Source: Onthophagus taurus
Lineage: Eukaryota; Arthropoda; Insecta; Coleoptera; Scarabaeidae
Reading direction: 5' to 3'
NCBI RefSeq assembly: GCF_036711975.1
Contig: NC_091972.1
Coordinates: 11,103,001-11,167,000 of the forward strand
DNA length: 64,000 nt
Shown here in pieces: positions 24,633 through 35,821 of this stretch. Each line of letters begins with the position of its first letter. Position 1 is the first letter of the stretch. The position numbers and the translations under genes were made by a program. The notes below the pieces were generated by a model, which was given only the letters and a program-made list of their open reading frames with translations, was not told the DNA's origin and did not search any database.

Positions 24633-25454
24633 CAGTAAAACCTCGATATAACGGACCTCAGCATATTTACATCAGCATATTTAAATATAAATGTTAACGC
24701 TTATAAATAGAATACAACTCGGGTTATTTCCTAAATTGCTCTTAAATATCTTTATAGAACCAAAACTAGAACTAACACTAGCACTAAACTGACACTAGAC
24801 CTAGAACTAGGAACATTCGGGTTTAGCCGCAAGTCTCTTAAGACGGCTAAACCCGAATGTTTCTAGTTCTAGGTCTAGTGTTAGTTCTAATGCCAGTGTT
24901 AGTTCTTGTTTTAATTATTATTCAGAGTTTAATTGTTGTATATTTTCCATTGAACTAAAACTAGAACTAACACTAGACCTAAAACTAGAAACATTCGGGT
25001 TTAGCCGCACATCTCTTAAGACGGCTAAACCCTAATATTTCTAGTTCTAGGTCTAGTGTTAGTTCTAATGCCAGTGTTAGTTCTTGTTTTAATTATTATT
25101 CAGCGTTTAATTGCAGTATATTTTTCATTGAACTAAAACTAGAACTAACACTAGACTTAAAACTAAAAACATTCGGGTTTAGCCGCACGTCTCTTAAGAC
25201 GGCTAAACCTGAATGATTCTAGTTCTAGGTCTAGTGTTAGTTCTAGTGTTAGTGTTAGGTCTAATATTACTTGTTATTCAGCGCTAGATTGTTGTATATT
25301 TTTATTGAACAAAAAGTAGAACTAACTAATACATAACGCAACCGTGTGTATAGCTGTTCGAATTTGTGTGCATTAAAATTTTTCATATAACGGACTTTTG
25401 TCTATAACAGACACTCCCTTCCCTATATTATTGCATTATATCGAGATTTTACTG
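24633..25454. mobile_element. TA-flanked element with pogo-like terminal repeats carrying a palindrome array
   Basis: The left end CAGTAAAACCTCGATATAAC and right end (reverse complement CAGTAAAATCTCGATATAAT) form imperfect terminal inverted repeats. Both are flanked by a TA dinucleotide (24631-24632 and 25455-25456), the target duplication of the Tc1/mariner/pogo superfamily. The 822-bp interior contains no transposase. It contains three palindromic units and is non-autonomous. The same ends occur at 41615-43627 and 57531-57676. Confidence 0.85.
24745..25290. repeat. array of three CTAG-rich palindromes, about 178-bp period
   Basis: Each unit reads CTAGAACTAACACTAGACC, then CATTCGGGTTTAGCCGCA, a TCTCTTAAGA centre, and the reverse complement of those arms. 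Units are joined by an AT-rich linker containing TTAATTATTATTCAG, seen near 24910, 25088 and 25268. Each unit could fold into a hairpin of roughly 50 bp. Confidence 0.85.
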
Positions 25455-25799
25455 TATATACTTTATAACAATAGTATATTTTCATTAAAAAAATTACTGA
25501 TATGTTAACTCTCACATTATATTGCTGTCAAATACACAGATATCATCCTGATAAGAACTAATCAATAGTCGGACATCGTATATAAAGTCTCGCTAATTAT
25601 CACTGGCACAGTTTTAATCATTCAATAAAACGTTACACACTTGGTAAAACCTTCCCCTTTGGATTTAATCAATTATTGTAAGTAAAAGGCAGTGGAAATA
25701 ATATTTAAAATTTTTAACTCATCATAATCATCATGTCAAACTAATTTATCAGAAATTTACATAATAAACCAAAACATTTGCGATTATACAATTAGTTAA

Positions 25800-26235
25800 A
25801 TTTGTCAATGTGATTACGAAAATCCTCTTAGTGTGTAAATTATGTAAATCGCGCAACAGCCACGATTCCCATGGCTTACTAACATTTCCTCGGCGCCCCT
25901 TTTGCCGACGCGGAAAATGGCTGCCGTTCTGCTGTTGACATCCGACGTTCAATTGTTTGCGTCCTGCCGCTGACTGCGATTTATGACACCCTCTGTCCCT
26001 GACGGTGATATATTTTCGGTTATCGTCCAACTATACTACTTATTAAATTGTTTGCGGCGATCCTTCACCCTCATCGCGTTTAACTGTTATTGTTTGAACC
26101 CAAAACGTTTTCACCAACTTTAATTGCTGTTGAATTAAAATTTATTGGATTTAATCTATTTGTTAATTGCAGAACGTTTTTTCTTGTTAACAACTTTAAC
26201 AACAGACTTTTTTTATTAGATAATTATATAAACTA
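25800..26235 (+). promoter_or_regulatory. putative promoter region of the cysteine-module gene
   Basis: A GC-rich block at 25850-26030 stands out from AT-rich surroundings, and TATATAAA occurs at 26225-26232, about 75 bp before the start codon at 26306. That spacing is sensible for a TATA-directed start near 26255. No factor-binding site is assigned. Confidence 0.5.
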
Positions 26236-26305
26236 GTTTAGAAGTAAAGTTTTTCCCACGAAAGTTTTCCTCGATATTAAACCCAAGCACACTTTTCCAC
26301 AGACG

Positions 26306-26950
26306 ATGTTTCGAGGGTTGAAATCGATGCGATTCTGCGCAATGATGTCCATCGTTTTCATCCTGCTGGTGGGCATGTCTTTTGCCAAACAGGTCTATTA
26401 CCATGGAAACACCGAGTCCTTCCAACCAATAGTCTCCGTGTCTCAATCGAAACGCATCTGCGCCGCCCTCTGTATGTCTGGTTTAGGTGGAAAATCCTGC
26501 GGCCCAGACTGCCAGGACCTCACCCCTAACACAATTCCTGCTCAGTCTCCAAACAGTAGCGACGCCGTTCGCGTCGCTCAATCTTCGATGGCCCGAAGAA
26601 ACGTGTGCCCGATTCTTTGCAAAAACGGCCTTGGACAACCACTTTGCGATTGTCAAGATCCAAAAAATCGAGCGAAAGAAGTTAACGAAGAGATCGACTT
26701 CGTGCAGGTTTGTGGAAATTTTTGTCTTGATTTCAAGCATCGTTTGCCGGGATGTCAAAGTTGCAAAGTTTACGAAGAGGCAGCAAAAACGGATAAAAAT
26801 GTTTTTTCTGTAAATTCTTCATCTTCATCGTTGGATCGAAGCTTGAAGACGGTGGATTGGGAGGAATGGTGCAGGCAAATGTGTAGCGTTGGAGATGGTG
26901 GCGCTGCATGTAATTGTGACATCCTTCCCATGAGTCTGCACGTTGATTAA
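26306..26950 (+). CDS. secreted protein with four repeated cysteine modules (function unknown)
   Basis: An uninterrupted 214-codon frame without introns, starting MFRGLKSMRF; an alternative start is the Met at codon 8. Residues about 8-27 form a hydrophobic signal peptide with likely cleavage after SFA. The mature part has four modules of the form C-x3-C-x(8-9)-C-x(1-3)-C: C52/C56/C65/C69, C101/C105/C114/C116, C136/C140/C150/C153 and C189/C193/C202/C204. Three share an S/N-G-L-G-G/G-D-G-G type loop. Dibasic sites KR (49-50) and RR (97-98) lie just before modules 1 and 2. No free cysteine is left outside the modules in the predicted mature chain. The layout suggests a disulphide-stabilised extracellular protein or a precursor cut into small peptides. 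It resembles uncharacterised insect proteins but I cannot name it. AATAAA at 27005 may be the polyadenylation signal. Confidence 0.85.
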   Translation: MFRGLKSMRFCAMMSIVFILLVGMSFAKQVYYHGNTESFQPIVSVSQSKRICAALCMSGLGGKSCGPDCQDLTPNTIPAQSPNSSDAVRVAQSSMARRNVCPILCKNGLGQPLCDCQDPKNRAKEVNEEIDFVQVCGNFCLDFKHRLPGCQSCKVYEEAAKTDKNVFSVNSSSSSLDRSLKTVDWEEWCRQMCSVGDGGAACNCDILPMSLHVD

Positions 26951-28320
26951 TTAAAAAGAACACTAGAATAAGGTATAAACAAAAAATAATTACCTACTGC
27001 TATTAATAAACAAATTTTATCGATTATTTTTTATTGTTGTGACTAAAATCTTAAAAAAAGTCACTTTTCTCTCTTAATCCTAGAATCTCAACTATTTAAG
27101 TACTTAAGAAATTAATTTTTTAAATCAATGTTCAATGGTAATCTTGCTTTAAACGTACTTAAAAAAAAACACTTCTACACTTTAACTAAAAACGGTATTA
27201 ATCCTATTTAAAAATGTACCTGATCGTACTACATTAATAATAAATCCTATTATGTAAATATTTCAAAAAAAAAAACAAAATCAACGTCTTCCATACCAAA
27301 ACTGTAAATAAAACAAAAAATTTTTTAATAAATCAAATCTAATAGTGATTTGTATACGTTTCAGTTTAAGAACTTGTTGTGGAATAAGCATATCACCTCC
27401 GGCAAAAAAAATTGTTCCCCATCTCCGTGACGGTTTAAAAATGACTGTTGCTTGTGTCAGAAGTGTTGTTGTCTATTTCCTACTTGAGTCAATACGTTTC
27501 CTTTCCACGAACGAAAACCTAGATGTACATAAATTTAAATAAAACGAAAAATAAGTAAATAAATAGAAAACTGAAATCGGAAAAATGTTTTCTAAAAAAA
27601 AATTAAAAAATTACTTAAACGATTTTTTGTGTTTTAGACTTAATAAATATGTTTTTTATGAACGGTTCATTTTGAGATTATAAAAAAATAAATAAACTGT
27701 TGTGTAAAGACAATAACTATTTTAGGAACGTTTTAATGCCCATTTTTAACTTGCAAGTGAAAAAAAAGGGCGTTATCATAGTTACTATATGTCTTAATAT
27801 TTTATTGTACGATGTAACATGTTAATAAATGTCTTAAAAATTGTATTTTTTATGGTTTTATTAAAACAAAAAGTATAATTAAATTAATTGAATTATCTAT
27901 TTACTATTAACTGTAAGATTTAAAAAATTGTTGGGGTGATCAAAAAACATATTCAACTCCGAATCAACATTTACCATACTTATAACATTATTTGCATAGG
28001 TATATAAAACAACATAAAAGTTACTGATGTTTGTGCAACAGATTTTTTTGTATATCACAACCAGGCAGAAACTAACAAACGACTTGTACGTTGAAATCTA
28101 TTACTTTCAAGTGATGAAGATGTAAAACCAGGCACCTGGCAGTATCTCGTAAATGTATGTCGGTCATTTATTACATTGCTAACGATAAATTGTCATACAT
28201 AAGGAAATGGCTATACACAACCTTGGTGAGAAGAAACAAAAGTGGTTCCTCAGTGACATTTTGTGTTTTGCTAGACTCGTGTGCCCCAACATTAAGTTTT
28301 TTTATGCCACGATGACATAC
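26951..28320. other. 3' flank of the cysteine-module gene, AT-rich, no gene seen
   Basis: Contains probable polyadenylation signals (AATAAA at 27005) and homopolymer-rich DNA. The frame open at 27345-27542 has no recognisable feature. Confidence 0.35.
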
Positions 28321-28329
28321 ACACTTTGG

Positions 28330-28900
28330 CTTTAAGGCTGGATAAATGTTGGAAGCAGCGACTATCCTCTTATGATGGCATAGAGCTTATTTGCCGTTCT
28401 GTATTCGCTTTAGGATATTCAGGAAGTTTGTCCGAAAAAAAATCTGACCAGGCTACTTTCCGAGTAGGTCGTGATCACCCTTGTCAGCTGGATATCTTTC
28501 CAGATGGAGTCGTAGGCCTTCTCGACATCTAATAGCACCATAATCGTCTGATGTCCTTCTTTCTAAGTAAGATTCAATGTGCTAATAAGATTCATTGTCT
28601 TCTGTGCAGCACCTCTTACGTTCCATGAAATCAAATAACTTCTTCTGGTGTAGTTTATCCTCTCTACTTCATGTTGTAGTTGTTCCAGGAGAATTATTTC
28701 TATAATCTTGTCTATAATCCCTTTCAATAGATTGTTTTTCTGATTCCAAGCTGTGATGCATCATTTTGGGATTATTAGTACCATTGCAGTTTTCCACACA
28801 TCCTGGAAAGAAGTCCTTTTTATTATCCCCTTAACCATATTCGTGATTTACAATCTTGTATTTTTGTTCCTAGTTTGAGATATCATTCCTTCTACTATTC
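28330..28900 (-). mobile_element. Jockey-class reverse transcriptase remnant
   Basis: The minus strand, read through frameshifts, contains a W-K-T-A-x-V-x-I-I-P-K block near 28780, LLKGIIDKIIEIILLEQLQ near 28680-28735, and VLLDVEKAYDSIWKD near 28500-28545. The last is the RT motif with catalytic-type D (D-V-x-K-A-F/Y-D-x-x-W). The stretch from 28900 to 29150 is probably also part of it but unreadable. Confidence 0.72.
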
Positions 28901-29149
28901 CCTCCACTTTTTTTGGTTTCTCCTATTAATATCTTCTATAATTTCTAAAACTACTGGATTTTCCATAGAGATATGGCTTCGTTTTCTCTTGGTAGTCAAA
29001 TATCTATTGGCCTGCCATACTTACTGATGGCATTTTGGATTCTGGCTTCTTATCTTCTTTAGGAGCTTACATATGAATTGGTTTAGATCTTCTCTCTTAT
29101 CTTATAGGATCTTGTCCCATATTTGTTTCTAGAATTCAACTAGCATTTT

Positions 29150-29460
29150 TATAATTGCTTTCTGCAGTTAATTGTGTCCTTCTGACACCCTCGCAATCAC
29201 TGGAAGGCAGTTATACTGAGCATACCGATTGCAACCACAATACACTTGTAGGCCAGGTAAAGGCAGAAAAGCTTTTCTTGAGGTAATCAGCTCTCAAATA
29301 CTGGACAATCGCTAGTAATATGTTACAAAACGATTTATCAGTGATGAAGGCAGATTAAAGAGCAGCAAAAATCAACATTATTTACCAGAGAGAACAAAGT
29401 TCAAAGATTGCGTTTGAAAACGAAATTCCATTTGCTCCTTTTGTTCGGATTTTTCCCAGA
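29150..29460 (-). mobile_element. possible retrotransposon C-terminal fragment
   Basis: The minus strand shows ITSDCPVFES after a C-x-x-I-C-x-H-H-like relic near 29300-29350, similar to the zinc-knuckle tail of non-LTR polyproteins. The evidence is weak and no ends are seen. Confidence 0.4.
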
Positions 29461-29638
29461 ATATCATTCAAAATTTAATCCCTAACATACCAAGTTGTAT
29501 GAATGCAGTAATTAGGAATTGAGGAGATTAGATATTATTTATTGGAGTATATTTATTAAATATTTATCTGTATAATTTTAAAAAACTAACTAAAAATATA
29601 TTTACTCAACAATATCAATAATTACATAAAAATAATTC

Positions 29639-32600
29639 TTACAATCTACTATCATTATTATTAGGAACGTTATTTTCTCTTTCCGAGTGCGATTTTCTTT
29701 TCCCCATAAACAATTCTTTACAAAGCTTCCTTATGGGAGTCTCAATTAAAATATACATAATAAATCCGAAAATAAATGAAATAGCTATATCCGATATGGT
29801 TAATTGAAACTGCAAAGTAAATAATTAATAACTTCAAAAAGAAAATTTAATAAAACATTTTTACCAATTTAAAATATTCAAATTGTTGTGATCCTGTAGT
29901 CATAGCCAAAAATCTGAAATGAAAAGACATGTGGATAAGATAAGCGCCATAAACGAGTTTGCTCAATGGAATAAACGGTGACCAAGATAAAACTTTATGG
30001 ACGACGCTTGTGTGTCCGAAACTTCCGGTGAGTAATAATCCGATCGTTCCAATTGCCCAAGTTAATCGATGTAAACCAGCGTAAGCGGCTGCTTCTATAG
30101 CGTTGTACTTATGATAAGGATTGTAAAAGATTCCAGAACTTGCTATTCCAATAAATAAAAGTATAATCGAAATTAATGTCAAAAAATGAGAGAGTACCTA
30201 AAATTAAAAGATGATTTAAAAAGGAATTTATTGTTTAATTCTTTTTTAAATTTTACTTTTGATAATCTGTATTCGTTATCTTTCATTTTGTAATAAATAT
30301 ATCCGGCTATCATTCCAATAAAATACGGTGTAGCTCTTGTATGGCTTTTAATATAAGTTAATCGAAAATCTGGATGGCCTTTTGGATTGGTGAGGAATTC
30401 AGGGTAGAAATATAAAAGGGCTGGTCTTAAATAAGCTAAAGTTATTATAAAAGGTATAGCTAAAGATAAAAATAAAAGGAGGAAAAATAAACCGATTGCC
30501 ACCTTTTTTTTGTTTCTTCCAATGATGATTAAAATAATGGCTATTATAAAATAATGGATGTCGCAAGAAAGGTACCAAGTTTGAGTCATACACTACAAAG
30601 AAAAAATATATAAATATTGTAAATAAATTATTACATTCCAATATTATAAAATCATGTTTTACAATTTCTATTTTAATCCGATTTTACATTCGTTACAAAT
30701 TATGCACAGTCATTCAAAGTCACGATCAAGCACAAGTAAAAATTGCAATCGTGGTCGTGTGCATATAAATGCTATAAGTAAGTAGTAGATCTAAGCGGAT
30801 TGCCCTTGATCGTTGAAAGTGAGCAATTGCAATTTCTTTATTACTTCATTTCACCTGTATAAGTATCGACAAGCAACTTATTTACAATTAAAAAAAATAT
30901 TCTGTAAGAACAGAGCCGAACTAAGTTTGATTATTTATTATTGATTTTCCAAAAATTTTAATAAAATCATAATTTTTTCATAAATATAAGCTATTTAATA
31001 TCTTTATCAATTAGCAAATACTCTATTTAATGATGAAACGTTAACAGTGAATAACTAAAGAAAGGTTTGCTTCAAATTAAAGGCATTAAGAAAACTTACT
31101 ATGTGATCTTCATTAACATAATTATTAATATACAAAATATTTGTCCACCAATTATTTCTGCAATCCATAGATTCTCCATCAGTAACAATCATTTTCCATA
31201 AAGGTCCAGATCCAATATAATTCAAAATCGTTACGTAATAAAAAATAACCAGTGCATATAGTGGTGTTAATCTAAAAACAAAAATAACTCCAACAAATAT
31301 GTTTATTTGTAACTATATTTATGAACTATGAGTTGTTGTTTTTAATATTCCTATATTCAGCATATTAATATTGAATTTTTTACACAACACTGACAATAAT
31401 ATAACAAAAAAATATACATTAATGATCTCGCTGCATAATTAATTAGTAAGTATCTAAGAGTAAGGTGTAAACAACTTATAAATTGCCCTTGTATGAAGTG
31501 AAAGGTTTCCAGAATTACAATTTTTTTAAATTTGATGTCCTAAATGATGTCCTTGTAATATTTAATGAAAATGTTTATGGAAGCTGGTTTGATCTAAATT
31601 ATAATTTATTAAACCTACGTAAATTGAATTACGAGAATATTGTGGTTTTAACCACTGTGTGCAACATGTAAACTTCTCATTACTCATTAATCATCATTGA
31701 TGTAATCTCAGATATGTTAATGTGATTGTTGTATTCAAATAACATTCTTATATAAAAATCTTACCTCATGTATCGCAGGAAAATAACAAAACCAGGATTA
31801 ATAAATCTTTTTTCGTATTGAGAAATAAGGCCATAAGTTACTAAAATTCCGCTTATAATGAAGAATGTATCGACGAAAAGATCACCGTGGAAAATAAACC
31901 ATCCAGCTAAGGATCTGTATTGCTACAAAAAATGAGTTATAAAAGTTGTTGGTTTTGATTTGGGAATAAATACAGTTTCGATGTAATCAAAATTAATAAC
32001 TGGTCCAGATGTAAAAGTTCCAAATCTATGACCCATAATTATCATAAAAATTGATGTTGTTCTTAAACCATAAAGACTCTTCAATGCTTTATTTGAATCT
32101 TCAGCTTTGGTCATTTCTAAAAAATTTCTTCTTGCGGAAAATCCCATAATGATTCTATGTAACACATTTTCTAAAAAAATCTAAATGCATAAATTTATTA
32201 AGACAAAAAATTATTTCTTACTTTGATAATGACTTTTCTCTTTTTCCGTTAATTCATTTTCTAATTTTGTATCGTACATTGTTGCTACGATAACTAAGAA
32301 TAGAAATAATCCAATTATTATACTAAAATAATACAAAAAATAATTTATAATAACATTTATAATTATGTTAAGAACCAAAAAAAAATATCGTTCCCATCAA
32401 AAGGTTTTCCACCGTCGGGTGTCTGACATAAAATTTCCGGCACAACGCCATAATAGCTAATATTTTTTTCACGCAAATAAAATTCCGTCGATTTTAAATG
32501 CTCGTTTAAAGACATTTCTAATTCATCTACAGAACATGAAGCTGGAACGCACCAACCTAATCGAATTGTATCTCTTGTTGCTTGAGAGATATCTTTAGTT

Positions 32601-35600
32601 CTCTGGAAAATGGTTTTTGAAATAACTACATATTTTAATAAATTTCTTCAGATATTTAATTCAAAATGTTGTGCTTGGCTATCTACTTTAGTTGTTCAAG
32701 AAGTCAACCTTCAAGTCAATCGCGTCATAAGTTTTATTAGTCTGATGAATATATGTTGAAACATTTATTTAATGTGTAATCCACCTCGTGCAAAAATATT
32801 TGAATATATTAGACGTCATTTTAATTTAAGGTATTGAAACTACGTTTGGGCATTATTCTATATTTATTAAATAATTTTTCTTAACAGGTTTATGGAAAGC
32901 TCAACATGCCTAAAACAATCAGCTTGCACGCGGCGAAAGAGATTTGGCGATACTGCTCATGAAACATCTTGCCTCTATGAAATACAATTTCATAATTATT
33001 AGATCTAGTTAGATGACCTAATGTCAGCATCATGAAAGACCTTCTTTGGTTGAAAAATACTGTGACAGTTCTTTCTGGCGATTACGACACACAGAAATAT
33101 GTGTGCCTGGAGTCCATCCTAGTACTTCTGCTTTAGATTTTGACAAATTCAGATCTCAAATAAGGTCATTTAATTCTGACTGATTTACTAAGTAAGGTTC
33201 GTCCTTTTGAAATGGTGAATATTCATAATTGCTGGTCAATAATTCAGAAATTTGTTCTTCTGCTTCTGTAATGGCATAGCCATAGGTCTTGGTACTGGTG
33301 CTTCTGAATGAAGTAATGGACGAATAGCAGAAGACACACGTAACTAATCTTGTTCTTATTTTTGTTGGAGAACCCGAAAGTTTTCGTGCAGAAAAGGTAG
33401 CAATCAGACAAATGACCAATTTGTTCACGCCAAATCATAGGTCTTAGAGTAACAGCACACCATGCGCAGCAAATGCGAGGAGCCCATTCCTTGTCTTAAT
33501 TTTTAATTTTTAGACCAAAATAGTGGAAATATAAATTTTCTATTAAAGGAGTAATAAATCGTTTATGTCGTTGGGAAGTAAATTCTCCACACACATAACA
33601 GAAGCTGTTGGGATTATTTGTACAGATACGGGACATTATGAAACAAAAAGACGTTCAGCTATCACAAACAGAGTTAAATTGAATCTAACGAGTCCTTATT
33701 TACACACACAGCCAGAAATCTACAAATTCATAATTTGATTGATACAATATATCTTGTAGTATCGTTCTTATATAAAAATCGCTTTAAAATTCTGTAAAAT
33801 TTAATGTAGTTTTGAAAAAGCTATTTAAAAAGTTTTTCAAAATGCTAAAATTAGTTTCAGAATCAGCATGAAAAACGACATAAACTACATATAATGGTGT
33901 ATGAGAAAAAAAATGTGTTGGGCAGTGTAATCAATTCATAAGTATTTTCATTTAAGATTGTATGTTTTAGATACTACATGAAACACAGGACTGATTGAGT
34001 CTTAAACTTGAGACTCATAATCACTTAAAGGTTGTAAATGATAAATAAAATTCAAAAAGTCACAGTTACGAATTCACCAAACATCCAGATTAGCAATAAC
34101 TAATGCGATATCTACCAGTCTAGTTCTAACAAGGAAATAAGACTGTAGCCAAATTTTTATATCTATTCTATAGATATAGGCAATACCCCCAAATATTGCG
34201 TTATGATATGTATTTATGGCAATGGGTGGAAATGTGGTATTCTCAATGCTAAATGTGAACTAACTCCGTAGGGGATTACTCTTAATTATGTTTACATGTT
34301 ACAGCCTATAGGATATGTAATTCATTCTCTCTCTCTCTCTCTCTATCTCTCTCTCAATGACAAGAGTCGTGAAATTGGCATTTTATGACAGCGGTAAGAT
34401 AACACAATACACTTGAATCTGTAACGTTCTAGGTATATACTAGGTCATATCCGCGTAGTTGGCAATGAAGTGGCAGATGAGTTAATGAATATGCAGCGAT
34501 AGATAGTTTGAGGAACAAGATGCAGTAATTTGCACCTTATGTCCGTTGGACTAATAAAAAATTGAAGGAAAAACATCATCTTCTGTGAACTTATTCTCTA
34601 GTCATGAAACAAAAAAGAAGATGAGGTAGCATGCTGGGAATTTATTTTTGGCGGCAGTAAAATAACACAATACACTTGGATCTGTAACGTTCTAGGCATG
34701 TTTTAGGTCACACCCGCGTAGTTGGCAATGAAGTGGCAGATGAGTTAACAAGTATGCAAAGATAGATAGTTTCAGGAACAAGATCCAGTAATTTGCGCCT
34801 TATTTGCGTTGGACTAATAGAGAATTGAAGGAAAAACATCACCTTCTGTGAACTTATTCTCTAGTAATGAGACAAAGAAGAAAATGAGGTAGCATACTGG
34901 GAATTTGATATAGGCATTTACATAATATATGCTTTATCGATTTTCGACAAGCATCATCATGTCGAGTTTTGGAATACCAGCGTAACTAGCTAAATTAGTT
35001 ATGTTAACTATGAATGAGACTTTCAAGTTACAATCCAAAATAGGCTTACAGATAGTTTTATAAGTAGTCAGAAGGATTCAAGCATGGTGACAGTTTAGCA
35101 CCATCAACATTCAATTTGGTCCTGGAATATGTCATGAGCCAATATAAAATAGATGCTAAAGGCACAATAACGTATAAAACAATATAAATCATAGGATACG
35201 CCGATGATATTGAAGGAAGGCTATAAGGAGATTAAATTGGTGGCTACGATAGTAGATTTGGAGATAAATATAAACAAAACAAAGATGAATTCTCTAAACA
35301 TCAAAAATCGATAATCAAGCACAATTTTTTAAAATCGATTCTTACGTATAATCTTTTAAAAATGATATCCATTGGATCATAATACAAACTAAACTGATCA
35401 TCTGGTGGTTCAACATTAGAAATATTAGCAGTAACCACAGCAAAACAAAATTGTGTTTTAAACGGAGCTTGAGCTATCATACATTCATCAAAATCGCCCA
35501 TTTCAAAATTATTTCCTTGAAGAATACCGGTGGTTGATTTAGCTGTGGCATCCCACACTGTTATAAAAACATTATTTAATTTTGATATAAAAAAAAAGAA

Positions 35601-35821
35601 TTATTTAACTTACTTTTATGAGCCCACAAAGTTAAATTATTCAAATGATTCACATAAGTTTCACTCTCACTTTTACAAAGATCATTTTTTGAATCGACCG
35701 AAGCGATCGGTAACGTTGGAAATAAATGTTTATTGGAAACGATATTTTCGATCGTATCACACCGAACTTTATTAACCGAAACTAATACGAGAAAGAATAA
35801 AATGTTCCATTTCGGAAACAT
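29639..35821 (-). CDS. nose resistant to fluoxetine (NRF-6)-like membrane acyltransferase
   Basis: Insect NRF-6-like proteins have a secreted N-terminal NRF domain and a polytopic acyltransferase-3 domain, and are thought to move or modify lipids. Ten coding exons (minus strand): 35614-35821, 35346-35557, 32376-32602, 32222-32322, 31974-32170, 31765-31922, 31100-31271, 30257-30592, 29865-30197, 29639-29809. They sum to 704 residues, normal for the family, with all phases consistent. Exon 1 gives a signal peptide (MFPKWNILFFLVLVSV). Exons 2-3 give the cysteine-bearing NRF domain (LGWCVPASC). Exon 4 begins the membrane part, exon 5 carries IMGHRFG, exon 6 DTFFIISGILVTYG, and exons 7-10 the remaining helices, ending in a polar tail. 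An in-frame Met 17 codons upstream is an alternative start. The donor of exon 3 (GTTCTT) is weak. Intron 2 (2.7 kb) is full of transposon debris. The substrate cannot be told. Confidence 0.92.
33060..33650 (-). pseudogene. remnant of a repetitive arthropod ORF with cysteine pairs, inside NRF-like intron 2
   Basis: The minus strand reads, with frameshifts and stops, CTNNPNSFCYVCGEFTSQ, then ITPLIENLYFHYFG, a W-A-P-R-I-C-C-A-W-C block, an M-I-W-R-E-Q block, then HLSDCYLFC and YLVNQSELNDLI. Two C-x2-C pairs and the H-L-x-D-C-Y-x-C motif suggest a zinc-binding N-terminal domain. I recognise the type as one that recurs in many copies in arthropod genomes, probably transposon-associated, but cannot name the superfamily. 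Confidence 0.5.
34325..34354 (+). repeat. (CT)n microsatellite
   Basis: About fourteen CT dinucleotides with one TA interruption, in NRF-like intron 2. Confidence 0.9.
34391..34906 (+). repeat. tandem duplication within a Jockey RNase H relic
   Basis: Copy 1 (34391-34643) and copy 2 (34651-34906) are direct repeats offset by about 263 bp and differing by scattered substitutions. Each translates to a block ending HTRVVGNEVADELT or its relic, the G-H-x-x-x-x-G-N-E-x-A-D motif of RNase H domains in non-LTR elements. Confidence 0.82.
35060..35290 (+). mobile_element. reverse transcriptase fragment
   Basis: The plus strand reads GDSLAPSTFNLVLEYVM (about 35085-35135) and then an I-I-G-Y-A-D-D block near 35195-35210. 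These are the G-D-x-L-S-P-x-L-F-N and Y-A-D-D motifs of a non-LTR reverse transcriptase, in the expected order and spacing apart from a short deletion. Confidence 0.72.

Noticed and set aside
24745-25290. Possible CRISPR-like array
   Set aside because: The repeats are long palindromes without unique spacers, in a eukaryotic TA-flanked transposon.
25749-26030. 93-codon minus-strand frame upstream of the cysteine-module gene
   Set aside because: Better explained as GC-rich promoter sequence; no homology recognised and no splice context.
26483-26963. Overlapping frames within the cysteine-module gene
   Set aside because: They are shadows of the intact 214-codon frame on the plus strand.
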